Shown here in pieces: positions 1 to 11,900 of a stretch of DNA of 64,000 nucleotides. The notes beneath the pieces are model-generated. The model worked only from the letters and a program-made list of their open reading frames with translations, did no database searches and was not told the origin of the DNA. Position 1 is the stretch's first letter; every line of letters starts with the position of its first letter. The position numbers were made by a program, and so were the translations under genes. The DNA lies in the NCBI GenBank assembly GCA_905250115.1, contig CAJNOI010000213.1, positions 62,001 to 126,000 of the forward strand, given 5' to 3'. The DNA comes from Adineta steineri (taxonomy: Eukaryota > Rotifera > Eurotatoria > Adinetida > Adinetidae).

Positions 1-145
1 TATTGTTTATTATTGTTGTAAGTATTGTTCGTAGTGAAAATAATATGTTGTGATATTTATTTTCTTTTATTAATGTGTGAAAATAAATAAAGTTGCAGTA
101 TTAATTAAACTAAGTTATAAAATGTAATGATTTTGATAGAAAATA

Positions 146-1365
146 AATGTGGAAACTTCGGATTGTATCCGAGAGTTATGTGTACTGCAAAAAGTGTATA
201 TGAAAATCATAGGAAAATATCAGTATTTTTGTAACAACTCGAGAATGCTGCATACAATTAGGCTCAACTTCGAACTCGACCGAAATCTTTATGAGTCTAA
301 ACTGTGTAGAAATTTCATCAATATCTGACTCTCCTTCCGTAAGGTATCGTGTAAACGGCTGGCCGAACACACTGATCGACTCTAGGAATGCACTCACTTT
401 TTGAATACACTAAAAAGAGAGCACCCGCAGGGAGTAAGGGGTAGTTCTTTAGTGCGCTCAAGGATGAATTCTTTTAGGCAGATTGATCAACATCAGTCTA
501 TTGTGAACTTCACTTTTCGAGTACATAAAAATAACGTTGACCCTCAGGCCCGTAGCCAGGGGGGTGAATGGGGTGTCCGGTCACCCCCTTTGGCGAAAAA
601 AACCTTGAAGGGGGGTACGTATGAGACTTTTATTCACGAAGCAAAAAATTATTTTCCTACTGGTATTCACCCCCTTAACAAGTCGGGCACCCCCTTTGGA
701 AAATTCCTGGCTACGGGCCTGTTGACCCTACGGAGAACAAACGAATATCACTCAGACACACTATTAAGTTATATGGCTTTTTCATGGTTTTTCACAAGTG
801 TGATACTAAAGACATATCAAACGCAGCATATCTACTTACTTTTATTTTACATCATTTTCAAGCTCTTGATGAGTTCTATCTACTCTAGAAAAGGTGTTAT
901 TAGTAATATGAAAAACAAACGAATACCGCACTGACACATTATTAACATATATGAGTTTTCTATAGTTTACCCACTCTGTTGTACAGAGACAATCTTGTGT
1001 GCAACCCGTTTACCCCTATAATTTAGTACTATCTTGTAGCTTGTGAAATTTTCTATTGAATGATATATAATAAATGGAATTTTATTTGACTCTGGTAGAA
1101 AAATTGCTTACGAGAACGGCATTATATTATTTTTCCCCCAAAAAAATATAGAAAAATCATAGGGAAATATCAGTATTTTTCCAATAACTCGAGAATGGCC
1201 CGGCCAATTGGGCTCATCTTCGAACTCGATCGAGATCTATATGAGACTGAATTGTGTAAAAAATTTCAGCTCAATCGGACTATTCTTTCAAACGTTATCG
1301 TGCATACGGCCGGCCGGACGGCTACACTGACCGATTCTAGTAGTGTACTCACTTTTTGAGTACAC
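146..1365 (+). repeat. Dispersed repeat R1, long copy, carrying a hAT insertion
   Basis: The 5' end (AATGTGGAAACTTCGGAT, followed by its near-complement ATCCGAGAGTT) and the 3' end (GTGTACTCA, five bases, TGAGTACAC: a 9-bp hairpin) recur at 4952-5830 (reverse), 17190-17229 (cut by a gap) and 39890-40162. Bases 146-408 resemble a whole short copy and 1147-1365 a second 3' part. The middle, near 816-890, resembles the middle of the long reverse copy around 5590-5660, so this is probably one long element or two overlapping copies. Bases 731-790 and 909-968 are diverged direct repeats. No protein of its own is visible. The hairpin ends would fit a non-autonomous Helitron-like or other DNA element, but I could not assign a superfamily or find target duplications. 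Confidence 0.7.
545..721. mobile_element. Non-autonomous hAT element (177 bp) inside R1
   Basis: The two ends are perfect 16-bp inverted repeats (CAGGCCCGTAGCCAGG). The element is flanked by a perfect 8-bp target duplication, TTGACCCT, at 537-544 and 722-729. Eight-base duplications and CAG-type ends are hallmarks of the hAT superfamily. It has no coding capacity. Perfect ends and duplication suggest a fairly recent insertion. Confidence 0.9.
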
Positions 1366-1665
1366 AAAAAAAGGGCATCGTCACTACTTTTGGAATGCCC
1401 TAAGTAAAATACTTTTTATTATTTTGATCGTCGAGAAATTTCATTATATCAATCCGACGAGACAATGAGTATGAACTACTACATGCTATATTTTGAGCTA
1501 AGAAGACGAGATAATGAAAAAAAGAAAAAAATTCTTAGAAGCTTAAACAATTTAAAACCAACCAATGATTATTCGTAGAACATTAAAAAGAAGATTTTTC
1601 TAGATACTAAACAAGTCTCGAGCGCGTTAGAAAAAAAACTTTTATCTTCTGTCTATCTATGTCAG

Positions 1666-1674
1666 TATATAAAG
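1666..1674 (+). promoter_or_regulatory. Probable TATA box of the TMEM272-like gene
   Basis: TATATAAAG lies about 90 bases before the proposed first ATG at 1759, in an otherwise non-coding stretch. The spacing suits a core promoter with a short leader. Inferred from position and sequence only. Confidence 0.5.
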
Positions 1675-1758
1675 TGAACAGACTGCGCTTTGCAACGGAA
1701 TAGACGACAGCAAGAATTTCAATTATTTTATCAAATAGCAAGCATATAAAAAATCAAT

Positions 1759-3138
1759 ATGACACTCATTATACCAGGTAAAGAATTTTATTTTTATTAT
1801 TGATATAAAATAAGAATTATTGTTTTAAGTTTATTTTTTTTATAAAATAACGTCTACGATGATCTTAGTCTAGTTTTTTTTATCATAACGATAATTTTGA
1901 GGAAAAAAAATACGTCAATTAAAAAAGAATAAGAAGACGTAGCGAATAACTCAAGCATGCAAAATGAAGAGAAAGAGAAAAAGAAGACGGAAATGTCGCT
2001 TAGAATCAACATAAGACGACAGACACACATCCAGGAAGCTTATCACATGAGTTTTATTTTCTCTTGTATCAAAAATAACCTTGTCGTAAAAGAAAAAAAA
2101 GAAATTTTTTTCTGATTACATCATCATTTTTGTCACACCATTCTCTGTCGATTTTCTTACTTTTTCATTAATATTATGTATAATTTTACTGTAGAATTAA
2201 ATATGAAAGACGAAGAACAACAAATGGAAAAAACAATCGAAGTGCCTAATCAAAATGAGACAGAAACATTTATATCTGAAAACGATGTCTCCAATGATGA
2301 ATGGACAAGACCAAACAATCTTAATTTTCCATGGCCATTAATTGATTTCATCACGAATTCAAAGGAAGTTTTTCAAATAACATCAAATATATTCAAATAT
2401 TTGTACTATTCATTCAATTTTCAACTTTTGTTCTTGTTTATAATTTGCATTATTTGCATGGGATTTGCAATTGGAGGACAAAGAAGCTACTGTATATCAA
2501 GCACCCTAGGCATCTTTTTTATTGTCCAAGGAACATGTGGCCTTTTTGTTATATTATTACATACATGTGCAATGGTTTTTCCGTAAGTAGATTATATTCT
2601 ATACTAATCTGAATAGATCGTCTCTTTATCGTATTTACAAAGTTTCTGTTGATCGATCTTCACTATTTTTTGAGACAAAAGATCATTTTCTGCAAGGATT
2701 ATCGAACTCGAGGAAATCAAATCTGACGTCAGTTTTCTTCGGAATTGTGTAAATGTATATGTTGGGAATAGTTTTAAATACGATTTCTACAAAAAAGAGT
2801 TGAGGAAGTGAGTTCCCAGATTAATGTTACTTGTATAATATTTCTTTAGTTGGATACCATTCATTATGGCACATTTACCATGTGATGAACGTGATTTCAA
2901 ACGGTATTTAATAACTTTAGCCCAAATAATAACGGCTTTTGTTATCTTCTGGTTTTTCCTTGGTCATATTGGGCTTGTTCAATCATATATACATTCGAAC
3001 GATTACTGCAACAAGACAATTCTTGTATTTAGCTACATAATGTTCCCAATTCAATATCTTGTAGGTATCTGGCTGTTACACTGCTGTATACGGAATAATT
3101 CACGAGTTTTAGCTCGACGTAACAAAGACATTCCATAA
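1759..3138 (+). CDS. TMEM272-like four-helix membrane protein
   Basis: Model: exons 1759-1777, 2195-2582 and 2850-3138; introns start GTAAAG and GTAAGT and end TAG; phases close to 231 residues. The tiny first exon encodes MTLIIP; an alternative is a start at the ATG at 2176 with no first intron. After an acidic N-terminal tail come four hydrophobic segments: two before the second intron (one ending near GFAIGG, one containing GIFFIVQGTCGLFVILL) and two after it. The stretch with FWFFLGHIGLV followed by YCNKTILVFSY resembles the WF-LGN-W / YCNKTLYLFAF signature I know from transmembrane protein 272 relatives. The molecular function of that family is not established. An AATAAA signal lies at about 3237. 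The gene sits between two R1 copies. Membrane topology is clear; the family call is from remembered motifs. Confidence 0.7.
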
Positions 3139-4951
3139 CTTCATGATCAATCACTTAACAACATCAATGAATGTCTTGATATAAAGGTAATATTAATATC
3201 GAACAGCATATGATGCTTATTTGTTTTGAATCATCAAATAAAAACTCAAATTTCTCTTTTTTTGTTTGTTGTAACTAATTTCAATAGTCAGCGTTGTCAA
3301 CTTTGACTCTAAAATATTGTTTGTCATTTCCAATACTCATTCTATTTTTCTCTTTAATGTTGTTATTATGTCGTCTATTCAATTAAACCTAATTATATTC
3401 TATAATAAATCGAAATAAAATGTCAATTATTCAAATATTTCAATTTGATATTTATGATCATGATCGATTAGCTTATTTTTGTTTATCAATAACAACATTG
3501 TAAACGGATTTTACTCAAATATTTTATTTTACTTTGATAATTGAGGGTGTGAGGTGTGTGTAGGTGAAGGTGCAGGTGGACGTGGGATGAAAAGAATACC
3601 CACACCCATCCTCAAAATGTCGAACAAGGTGATGCAATAGTTTTTCCTGTAGTCGGCGATGATTTGAGACCGAAAAAAGAACGTGATGCATTTTGGTATA
3701 ATGTTTATGCATTGGATAAAAGTTAGAGAATCAATTAGTTTTATTTTTTCTGGTATATCTAATAAATAATTTTTATCTTTTCAAAAGATTACAATACTCG
3801 TCATGTAGATATTTTTTAATTTTCTTCTATTAGCTTTTTCTGTATTAATTAGAAATAAATAGATTGATGAACGTGGTCACGAGTTTCGTCTTTCATGTTT
3901 ACTAAATTCAACGGTATGAGTGAATCATCTATTGGTACAAAATTGACATAAGAATTTTGAAAACCTCGATGTATATTTAAGTTAAAATCAAATCGATGAT
4001 ATCAACAATTCGAATATCTCAGAGAAAATTCAGGTTGAGTAATTATGTTTTTTATCATAGTGAATATTAGGATTTCGCTTCGTTTGTGTGAAGCATCTAT
4101 AAAGGTAGGGCGAGAAATGTGTGTTTTTCTTCTTTCTGTTAATTTTTAACATTTATCAATTGACATATATTCTTTTCTATTAAACATATGCATAGATGTT
4201 TATAGAATTATTATCGATCGAGCAAACTTATATATTAGTAGTTGAATGGTAAAGATTAATGTTATTATGATCATTAAGAGTTTATCCAATAAATAGAAAA
4301 AAAATGTCTGATATCCTAAATACGCTTGAAGAATATACCTTAGAAATGAAAATAGAAATCTTGGCTATTAATAAGTTCATTCGTTCTTATCTTTTATTTG
4401 AAATAAACACAATAATTCATCTTGATCGTGAAGATAATTGTTATCCGTTATTTGTGTTCTGTAGTAAGAAGAATAGCTAATCAAAAATCTTATCTGAACT
4501 ATTATTAAAGATACGGATATGACTGTATATTATATTTATTCGTAGCTGATACACATCCATCCACCTCATTTTTATCCGAAAAGGAAAATATATGTAAAAT
4601 TGAATTGATTCTCATGAATTTAAATTACAAAAGTCTGTTTATGTACGAACAAGTACAAAAAAACAAATAGAAACACAAAAGAATCGAAAAAGTCTAGAGA
4701 TAACTGTTAGTTATTTAACGAAATTTTTATAATTGAATTAAAAGAATCAATTTTTAATAAGAAAACGAAAAATGTTTTAATTACGATTTCTGTTGCCGTA
4801 ATTGTATATCATCATCATAAATTGTTTTGCCCTACTGGATGTCCCACAAAAGACATATCTCTTTGCATACGTTGTAAACGTCTAAAACAGTTTCCAAATT
4901 ATATTAGAAAATATTGTTTTATTGAGTCATTTTAGTACAAAGATTCTTAAT
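3139..4951. other. Intergenic; TG-rich palindromic block near 3540-3605
   Basis: No convincing gene on either strand. At 3540-3605 a G-rich run (GAGGGTGTGAGGTGTGTG and on) is followed by its C-rich counterpart (CCCACACCCATCCTCAA), the same G-left/C-right layout seen in several other places in the window. The rest is AT-rich and featureless to me. Confidence 0.6.
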
Positions 4952-5830
4952 GTGTACTCAAAAAGTGAGTACACTACTAGAATCGGTCAGTGTGTCCGGC
5001 CGTTTACACGATAACGCACGAAAGGAAAATCAAACTAAGCTGAAATTTTCTACACAGTTTAGTCTCATTGATATCTCGGTCGAGTTCAAAGATGAGCCCA
5101 ATCGATTGTACCATTGCTGAGTTATAAAAGAAATTCTCATTATTGATCACACCATCCCTGAGGGGGACAGGGATTTTGAAAAAAACAAATCTTATTCTCA
5201 AAATTATTCACACCATATATAAATCGACTCAGTTTTTAACGCTGATTCCGAATCTGATATTAGTTTTGAACCAAATTGTAGCTTTCTAACAAAATATCGC
5301 CTGAAAAAGGTCTCAAAATACACAAAAACCGTATCCAGACACCAAATTGTCTAGATATATCTCAGATGACTAGTAGTTTGGAGGTTTTTCAAATACCTGG
5401 TTTTGTAGCTAGTCAAAAGGACTATCGAAAGGTAAAAACCCGAACTCGATCGTTATTAACATTGGTGAGCTATTATGAAACTACTCGTCTCTGTATCTAT
5501 CATATATCTCTTATAGATTCATGAAGTTACTTACAATCGTAATCCCTCTAGATACAAACACAAATTCATTTAGAAATTACTCCTCTTACCTAGTAATTTT
5601 GGAGTAGATAGAATTTGTGAAGAGCCTTGAATAATGATAGGAGGGCAAATATGGTGCGTTTGAGGTTTCCTCAATATCGCACTGTCCGAAAATGATGAAA
5701 AACTCACATATACGGACACTACCGTTAGAACTGTTTATTGTTGACTAAAAATCAAAAAAACCAGGTCAATGTCTGTTTCCGCTTTTTGCAGTACACATAA
5801 CTCTCGGATAAAATCCGAAGTTTCCACATT
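4952..5830 (-). repeat. Dispersed repeat R1, long reverse copy
   Basis: Reverse-oriented copy: the hairpin 3' end lies at 4952 (TGTGTACTCAAAAAGTGAGT) and the AATGTGGAAACTTCGGAT end lies at 5830. About 180 bases at the 3' end match the other copies. The interior is longer and partly matches the interior of the 146-1365 copy (for example TTCTATCTACTCC). This makes it a candidate for the fuller form from which the 273-bp copy at 39890 derives by internal deletion. No transposase-like reading frame is visible. It lies just downstream of the CFAP57 stop codon. Confidence 0.7.
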
Positions 5831-5903
5831 TATTTCAAATTAGTTTTTTGTTGAGATGAGTGAAGCATAAGATTTCTAATTTTAACTATTCGTGTTGGTG
5901 TTT

Positions 5904-8900
5904 TTATGAATGAACTGAATTCGTTGAAAAAATTCTTGATTGATCGATTGAAGAATTTGAATGAAGATTAAATATTAATTGTGTTTCACATGGATCAAAT
6001 GTTTGTCTTAATTGTTCTTCTAATCTTTGAATAAAATTTCTTAAATAGTCAATACGTTTCTGTTGTTTATTTGAAATTGAATTAAATTCATTTTGTTTTT
6101 GTTGAATAAAATTTGAATTTTGTTCTAGTTTAAGTGCATGAATAATATCATTTGATGTTGTTATTTTGTTTTGATTAACAATAGTTGATACAATATCCAA
6201 ATCAGATAATATTCTTTCAACTTCAACAACTTTTAAACAATATAATGAAATTTCACGCATTATATTTATTTGTTCCTATGAAATTGATTTTATTTCATTT
6301 GAGATTTTTCAAAAAAAAACAAACTTTAATTCGATGAATATCTTCTAATTTTTCTTTTTTAATATCAAGTGAGATTTTGGTTTGTAATCTTTGATTCGCT
6401 CGTTCAAAATGAGCGCGTTGTCGATCACAATCGAATATATTTAATTGACCAAAATTCATATTTGTCTAATAAANNNNNNNNNNNNNNNNNNNNNNNNNNN
6501 NNNNNNNNNNNNNNNNNNNNNNNNNNNNNNNNNNNNNNNNNNNNNNNNNNNNNNNNNNNNNNNNNNNNNNNNNACAATCGAATATATTTAATTGACCAAA
6601 ATTCATATTTGTCTAATAAATAAACAAAAAAGAAACATAAAACAATGCTAAACAGATTGAAGTTTTGAATCATTTTTAATACATAAGTAATGCGGACTCG
6701 TCATTCAGATTTGGAGAAAGATCGAAATTTATTCTCTTTCTCGTAGAGAAGAGTCCAGTAATCATAAATTGTTTGCTTGATTGATTGTGTGTCCGCAGGG
6801 TCAAAAAACATCGAAAATCAACTTTTAGGAAAAGACATTTCTCGAGATATTTCGATGCGCGGAGTTCGAATCTGAGGTCTATTGGGTGACCATGATGAGG
6901 TGGGTGGGCGAGGATGGGTGAAAGGTCAAAAAAACGTCGAAAATCAAATTTTCACGGTTTTCATTTGTTCTTCCAGTAAATGTGAAGGAAATGCATTTCA
7001 ACGAGAAAGAGCTAAGCGAGTCCTCGGATGAGCGTTACTTGTAGGAATAAATTTATAGTTATTAATAACAAATATTTATAATTACTTTCTCTATATGATT
7101 GTAAAAGATTTAATAAAATATCTTACATGAATATTTAGAATATATTTTCCATAAATTTGTCGAATAATTTTAGTAATTTGTTTTGGTTGATCAATTAAAT
7201 GACAACATAATTTTAAATCTTCTTTTATATTTGCAAATGTTTCATTTAATTTTCTAATCTAGTAATACAACAAAAGAATGACTATATCATTTATAATCAT
7301 ACAAATTATTTTACTTTTTTGTCATGAAATTAATTTTCTCATTAATAAACAAGTAACGCTCAGAGATGGACACAGGGCAGGGTACAGGACAGGACACAGG
7401 GTTAAGGTTTTTACCCCGCAAATTTATGCATTAATTATGTAAAAAAAAGTCATTTTTTTAGATTTTTTTTATAGAATTTAATATATTGCATGACAGAGGA
7501 CGTTAATCCATGTAAAAAAGTTGTGAAAATCGGATTTAATCTGAGGATTACGACGAGAAAATCGTGGCATTTATATCGAGTTCTCATCGGATTTCTGATA
7601 TTAAATCTGATTTTTGCAACGTTTTTTTACATGGATGTCAAACAGCGAAAGGAACTATTCATCCTCCACGGATGAGTTTTGAATAAAGTATGACGAAAAA
7701 AGAGATAAAAGCAAAAAAAGTAAAAGAGATAAAAATATTCATTGCTCATTTTGTGGTTTCATTCATCTATCATTTTCTTTTGTCAAATAGTGTACTGAAC
7801 TAAAGTTAAAAGTGATTTTAGTGAAATATCTGATATTTTTCTATTACATCAATTGTTAAAATATGCTATTGTAACTTAGTTTGAATAAAATAACGTTTCA
7901 CAACATTATCTAAAACTGTGATTGCTTTCGAAATTGATTCCTTAGAAAAATCTAAAATTATGTCAAATTTACAGGGTACCCTGCCGTACCCTGCTCGAAT
8001 TTCGCTCAGCAGGGCAGGGCAGGGCAGGGCAGGCAGGGGCGTAAGTCAGGTGTCAGAGCAGGGGGGCGTAACCCTAATTTTTCTATTTCAATGGTCAAAA
8101 AAAGTGAACTTTCTAGAAGTAGGGGGCGGGGGGGGGCGCAAACCCCTTTTTCCCTACTAGTTTTCGGAAGCAAGGGGGGGGCCCCCCCCTCCCCCATTTA
8201 CGCTCCTGAGGGCAGGGTATGAAAATATTACCCTGTGCCCGTCTCTGGTAACGCTCGTCTAGAGACCCGCTCAACTCTTTCTCATAGAAACGGTATATCT
8301 TCACTCTTCAAAAAGTCGACTTCAAATTTGAGTTCCTCGATCTCGATTACCTTTAGTCAAGTTTTATGGTAAATAATAATTCTTTATTGAGATTATTCTT
8401 GAACCATTCAGTGAAATGTGGACACACAAGCAAGCAAACAATTTATTCTTACTGGACTCTTCTCTATGAGAAAGAGAATGACTTACAAGAAAAGTTTGTT
8501 TTTGTAAATCTTTTTCAATTGCTTTTAATCTAGCTTTATAATCAGCTATTTTAATTGAATATTTTTCATTATTTTGATTTAATAAATCATATTCATTATC
8601 CATCTAAATAGAAAATATATATGAAAATAATGAAATAAAATCAAAACTTAACATTATTAAATTGTTCAATTAAAGCTTGAACTTCATATTGTCGAGGACC
8701 TATTTGACTTGTTAATTCACGAATTTTATAATTAAAAACATAGGCAAATTTTTCTAATTCTTCTCCTCGATTTTCCATTTCATTAGTACGTTTTAACTAA
8801 ACAATAAAAAGAAAAAGAAAACGTTTTGAAATATTAGAGAACAAAATATGAAAAGAAAACTTTTTCTTGAATAATAAAATGTCTTTGTTGAAATGTTTGT

Positions 8901-11900
8901 TTCGCTAAATTTAAATCATTATCAATTTGTTTAATTGAATCAATAAGTTTATTTCGTTCTATTGAATATTCTTTCATTTGATTTTCATAACGATTTGATT
9001 CTTCTTCAAGTTGTTTAAGCTAAATTTTAAATAGAAAAAAAGATCTTTCATATGAAAAAGAAGAAACTAACTCGTGTTTTTAATAAAATTTCTTCATTTT
9101 CTAATTTTTCAATTTTATCAACAATTGTTCTTAATTTAATTAAATAATATTCATGAGTATTTCTTAATTCAATTTCCGCATTTTCATTCGACATAGATTT
9201 TATTTCTTCTAAATCATTAATACGTTCATTTATACATTGACGATCCTATACAATCATAAAAGAGAAATTAAACTAATACAAATTCTTATCTATAGAAATA
9301 CAACCAATTGAAACCTAAACTTTCTGTTCTAAACTCAATCTTAGTTAGTTGAAGTTTTTCTTATATATATATCTAGCAGTCGATTAACACAAGGAGGAAA
9401 AGTGGATTCTCCTAGGATTTATCACGATCTGTAGGATCCGCGCTTTCTCCTTGGATTAAGTATGGAATACATGTGAAAAACGAATCTAGTATTATTAAAA
9501 TAAGCATACTATAGTCTAAACCTCTCAGTATAGTTACTATGAGCCATCTTTACATATGAGTAATCCCATAAATATGTCGATGAAAAATACTTCCTTTTCA
9601 TTCCCAGTCAGTTCAGATTCTATTATATTATTACTTGTAAAGAATAATTTGTTTATATAAAACAATCATTTAAACTTTAGAAGAATCGATCATGTCAAAT
9701 GAATTGATTTGATCAAAATCTTATATATTGAATGCATATTAAATTTACAGGATTAAGATTTAGTCTTGTTTACTGTCGGATTTAATTTAAGTATTTGATC
9801 GAATTCTAACAGTAGAGGAATCGTTCAATATGATTAAACTAACTTGAGAAAATTTGTTTTTAATATTATTAATTTTGTCTCTATATGATAAATGAATTAA
9901 TTCAATATTTCGTTGATATAAATCATTTGTTAATTGGATTTTAAAATTGTTATTTGTTTTGAAATTTTCAATTTTAGATTTAATAAATTGATTTCGATCA
10001 AGAATTTCTTTATAATATTTACTTTTATCATCTATATAAACATCCATATTATTTTGTTTATTTTCATTTAATAGATTTAATTGTTGTTCATGTTGATTTT
10101 GTAAATGAAATTTCTTTTGTTGTAAATCTTTTATTTTAATATTCATTTCATTAATAATTGATTGACAATGAAGATCAAGTTGATCTAAATGTTCAATATA
10201 TTCTTTATCTTTTATTTCAATTTTATTTTCATATTCATCTTTGATTTCTATTTGACGTTCTAATAAATAATTTAATTCAATATTCTTAATAGAAACAAAA
10301 CAAGAAAAGATTCTTTATTTATTTATTTTAAATTGAAAATAATCAAACTTGTTGTTTAAGAAGAATTTCTTTTGCAAGAATTTCATCACGATAAATTATT
10401 TTTGATTCTTTATTTTGTTGATAATCATTTAAATTATATATTATTACATTTCCATCTTCTCCCATTGAAAGAAATAAATCATCATTAATCGATATTAAAA
10501 TCTAAAGAAATATTTTGTCGATCGAATATGAAGAATTATGTATTTGACAATCAAAAATTAATTTTCGGAGTATTTGGTGAGCGTATGAGCCTAGGGGAAA
10601 ACAGAGGACATAAAGACTTCAACAAACGAGACTTCAGTTTTTCGAAAGATTTCAGAAGACTTTGATAGACTTCACAAGACTTCAGGCATGAAGTCTCTGT
10701 TGTTTTCCCCTTGACCAGCGTAAAAATTTCTCAATTATAAATTAAAAGATGTTTATTCTTAAGATATCATCTTACGAGGGAGGTACCCGAAGTGATAAAA
10801 AGTTTTTAAGCTGATATTTTGCCCATAAATAGGATCTGATGAGACTAGAGAAGGCCTAGAAGGATAAGGGCCCATAGGACTTTCTTCCCGAGTTATGGTC
10901 ATTTTAGTGATTTTTTCATATATGACAAGATATTCATGGAAAAATCTACTTACGGAGTTTGAGCCTGAAATTCTGTCCACATATGGATCTTATAACCCTT
11001 ATCTTATCCTAAAAGTTTCAGCCAAAACGAATACTTCTTTCACGAAATGTTCAGCTTTCAAAAGAAAACTCTCTTATACTACATACATATAAAATAAATT
11101 GACTTTTCTTGAGTAATCAGTATTTCTTAAAAGAAGTATTCGTTTTGGCTGAAACTTTTAGGCTAAGATAAGGGTTATAAGATCCATATGTGAACTGAAT
11201 TTCAGACTCAAACTCCGTAAGTGAATTTTTCCATGAATATCTTGTCATATGTGAAAAAATCACTAAAATGGCCATAACTCGGGAAGAAAGTCCTATGGGC
11301 CCTTATTCTCCTAGGCCTTTTCTAGTCTCATCAGGTCCTATTTATGGGCAAAATATCAGCTTAAAAACTTTTTATCACTTCGGGTACCTCCCTCGTAAGA
11401 TGATAACTCATCGTTTTTATATGAAATCTATTGATTTTTATCCTAGTTGCATTTAAAGGTATTGTATGATAGAGTAGAACAGTATTATTCTGCTGAAATT
11501 ATCTAATTAAATAGATATATAAAAGTTTCAAAATACTTTCTTAATTGCTCCTTGATGAACATAGTTTAAATGATTTGTATCAATAATTGAATTTGTTTGT
11601 GTTAATTTAAATGAATAAATTGATCCATTTTGTGATCCAATAAATAAAGAACGTGTTTTATTATTTATTGCTAATGTTGTTGGAATACAATCATTAAATG
11701 AAATATTAATATCACGAATATTCTAAACGATTTATTTTTGAAAAAATATTTATAAAATATTTTTGTTCTTACTGTCATTAATACGAATTCTTTGATTTTT
11801 TTATCACTAGTTAATAAATAAGCTAATTTATTATCTGATGTTAAAATTAAATCTTCTATACTGAAATCTTCAATTCGATACTAATTAGAGAAGAAATTGA

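Noticed and set aside
401-934. 177-codon open frame in the first kilobase
   Set aside because: It runs through the R1 repeat and straight across the hAT element at 545-721, so it is chance reading of repeat DNA.
6850-6885. GTTCGAATC-type motif suggesting a tRNA T-loop
   Set aside because: No matching acceptor, D or anticodon stems could be found around it; it is inside repeat R2.
7918-8304. Overlapping open frames on both strands rich in Gly, Pro and Arg
   Set aside because: They are readings of the G/C-rich nested hAT elements and the GGCAG array, not genes.
9376-9456. Small imperfect inverted repeat in CFAP57 intron 14 flanked by GATTAA
   Set aside because: The arms (about 15 bases, several mismatches) and the 6-base flank repeat are too weak to call an element.
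10759-11456. Three open frames with similar peptides on both strands
   Set aside because: The arms of the foldback element mirror each other, which explains the repeated peptides.
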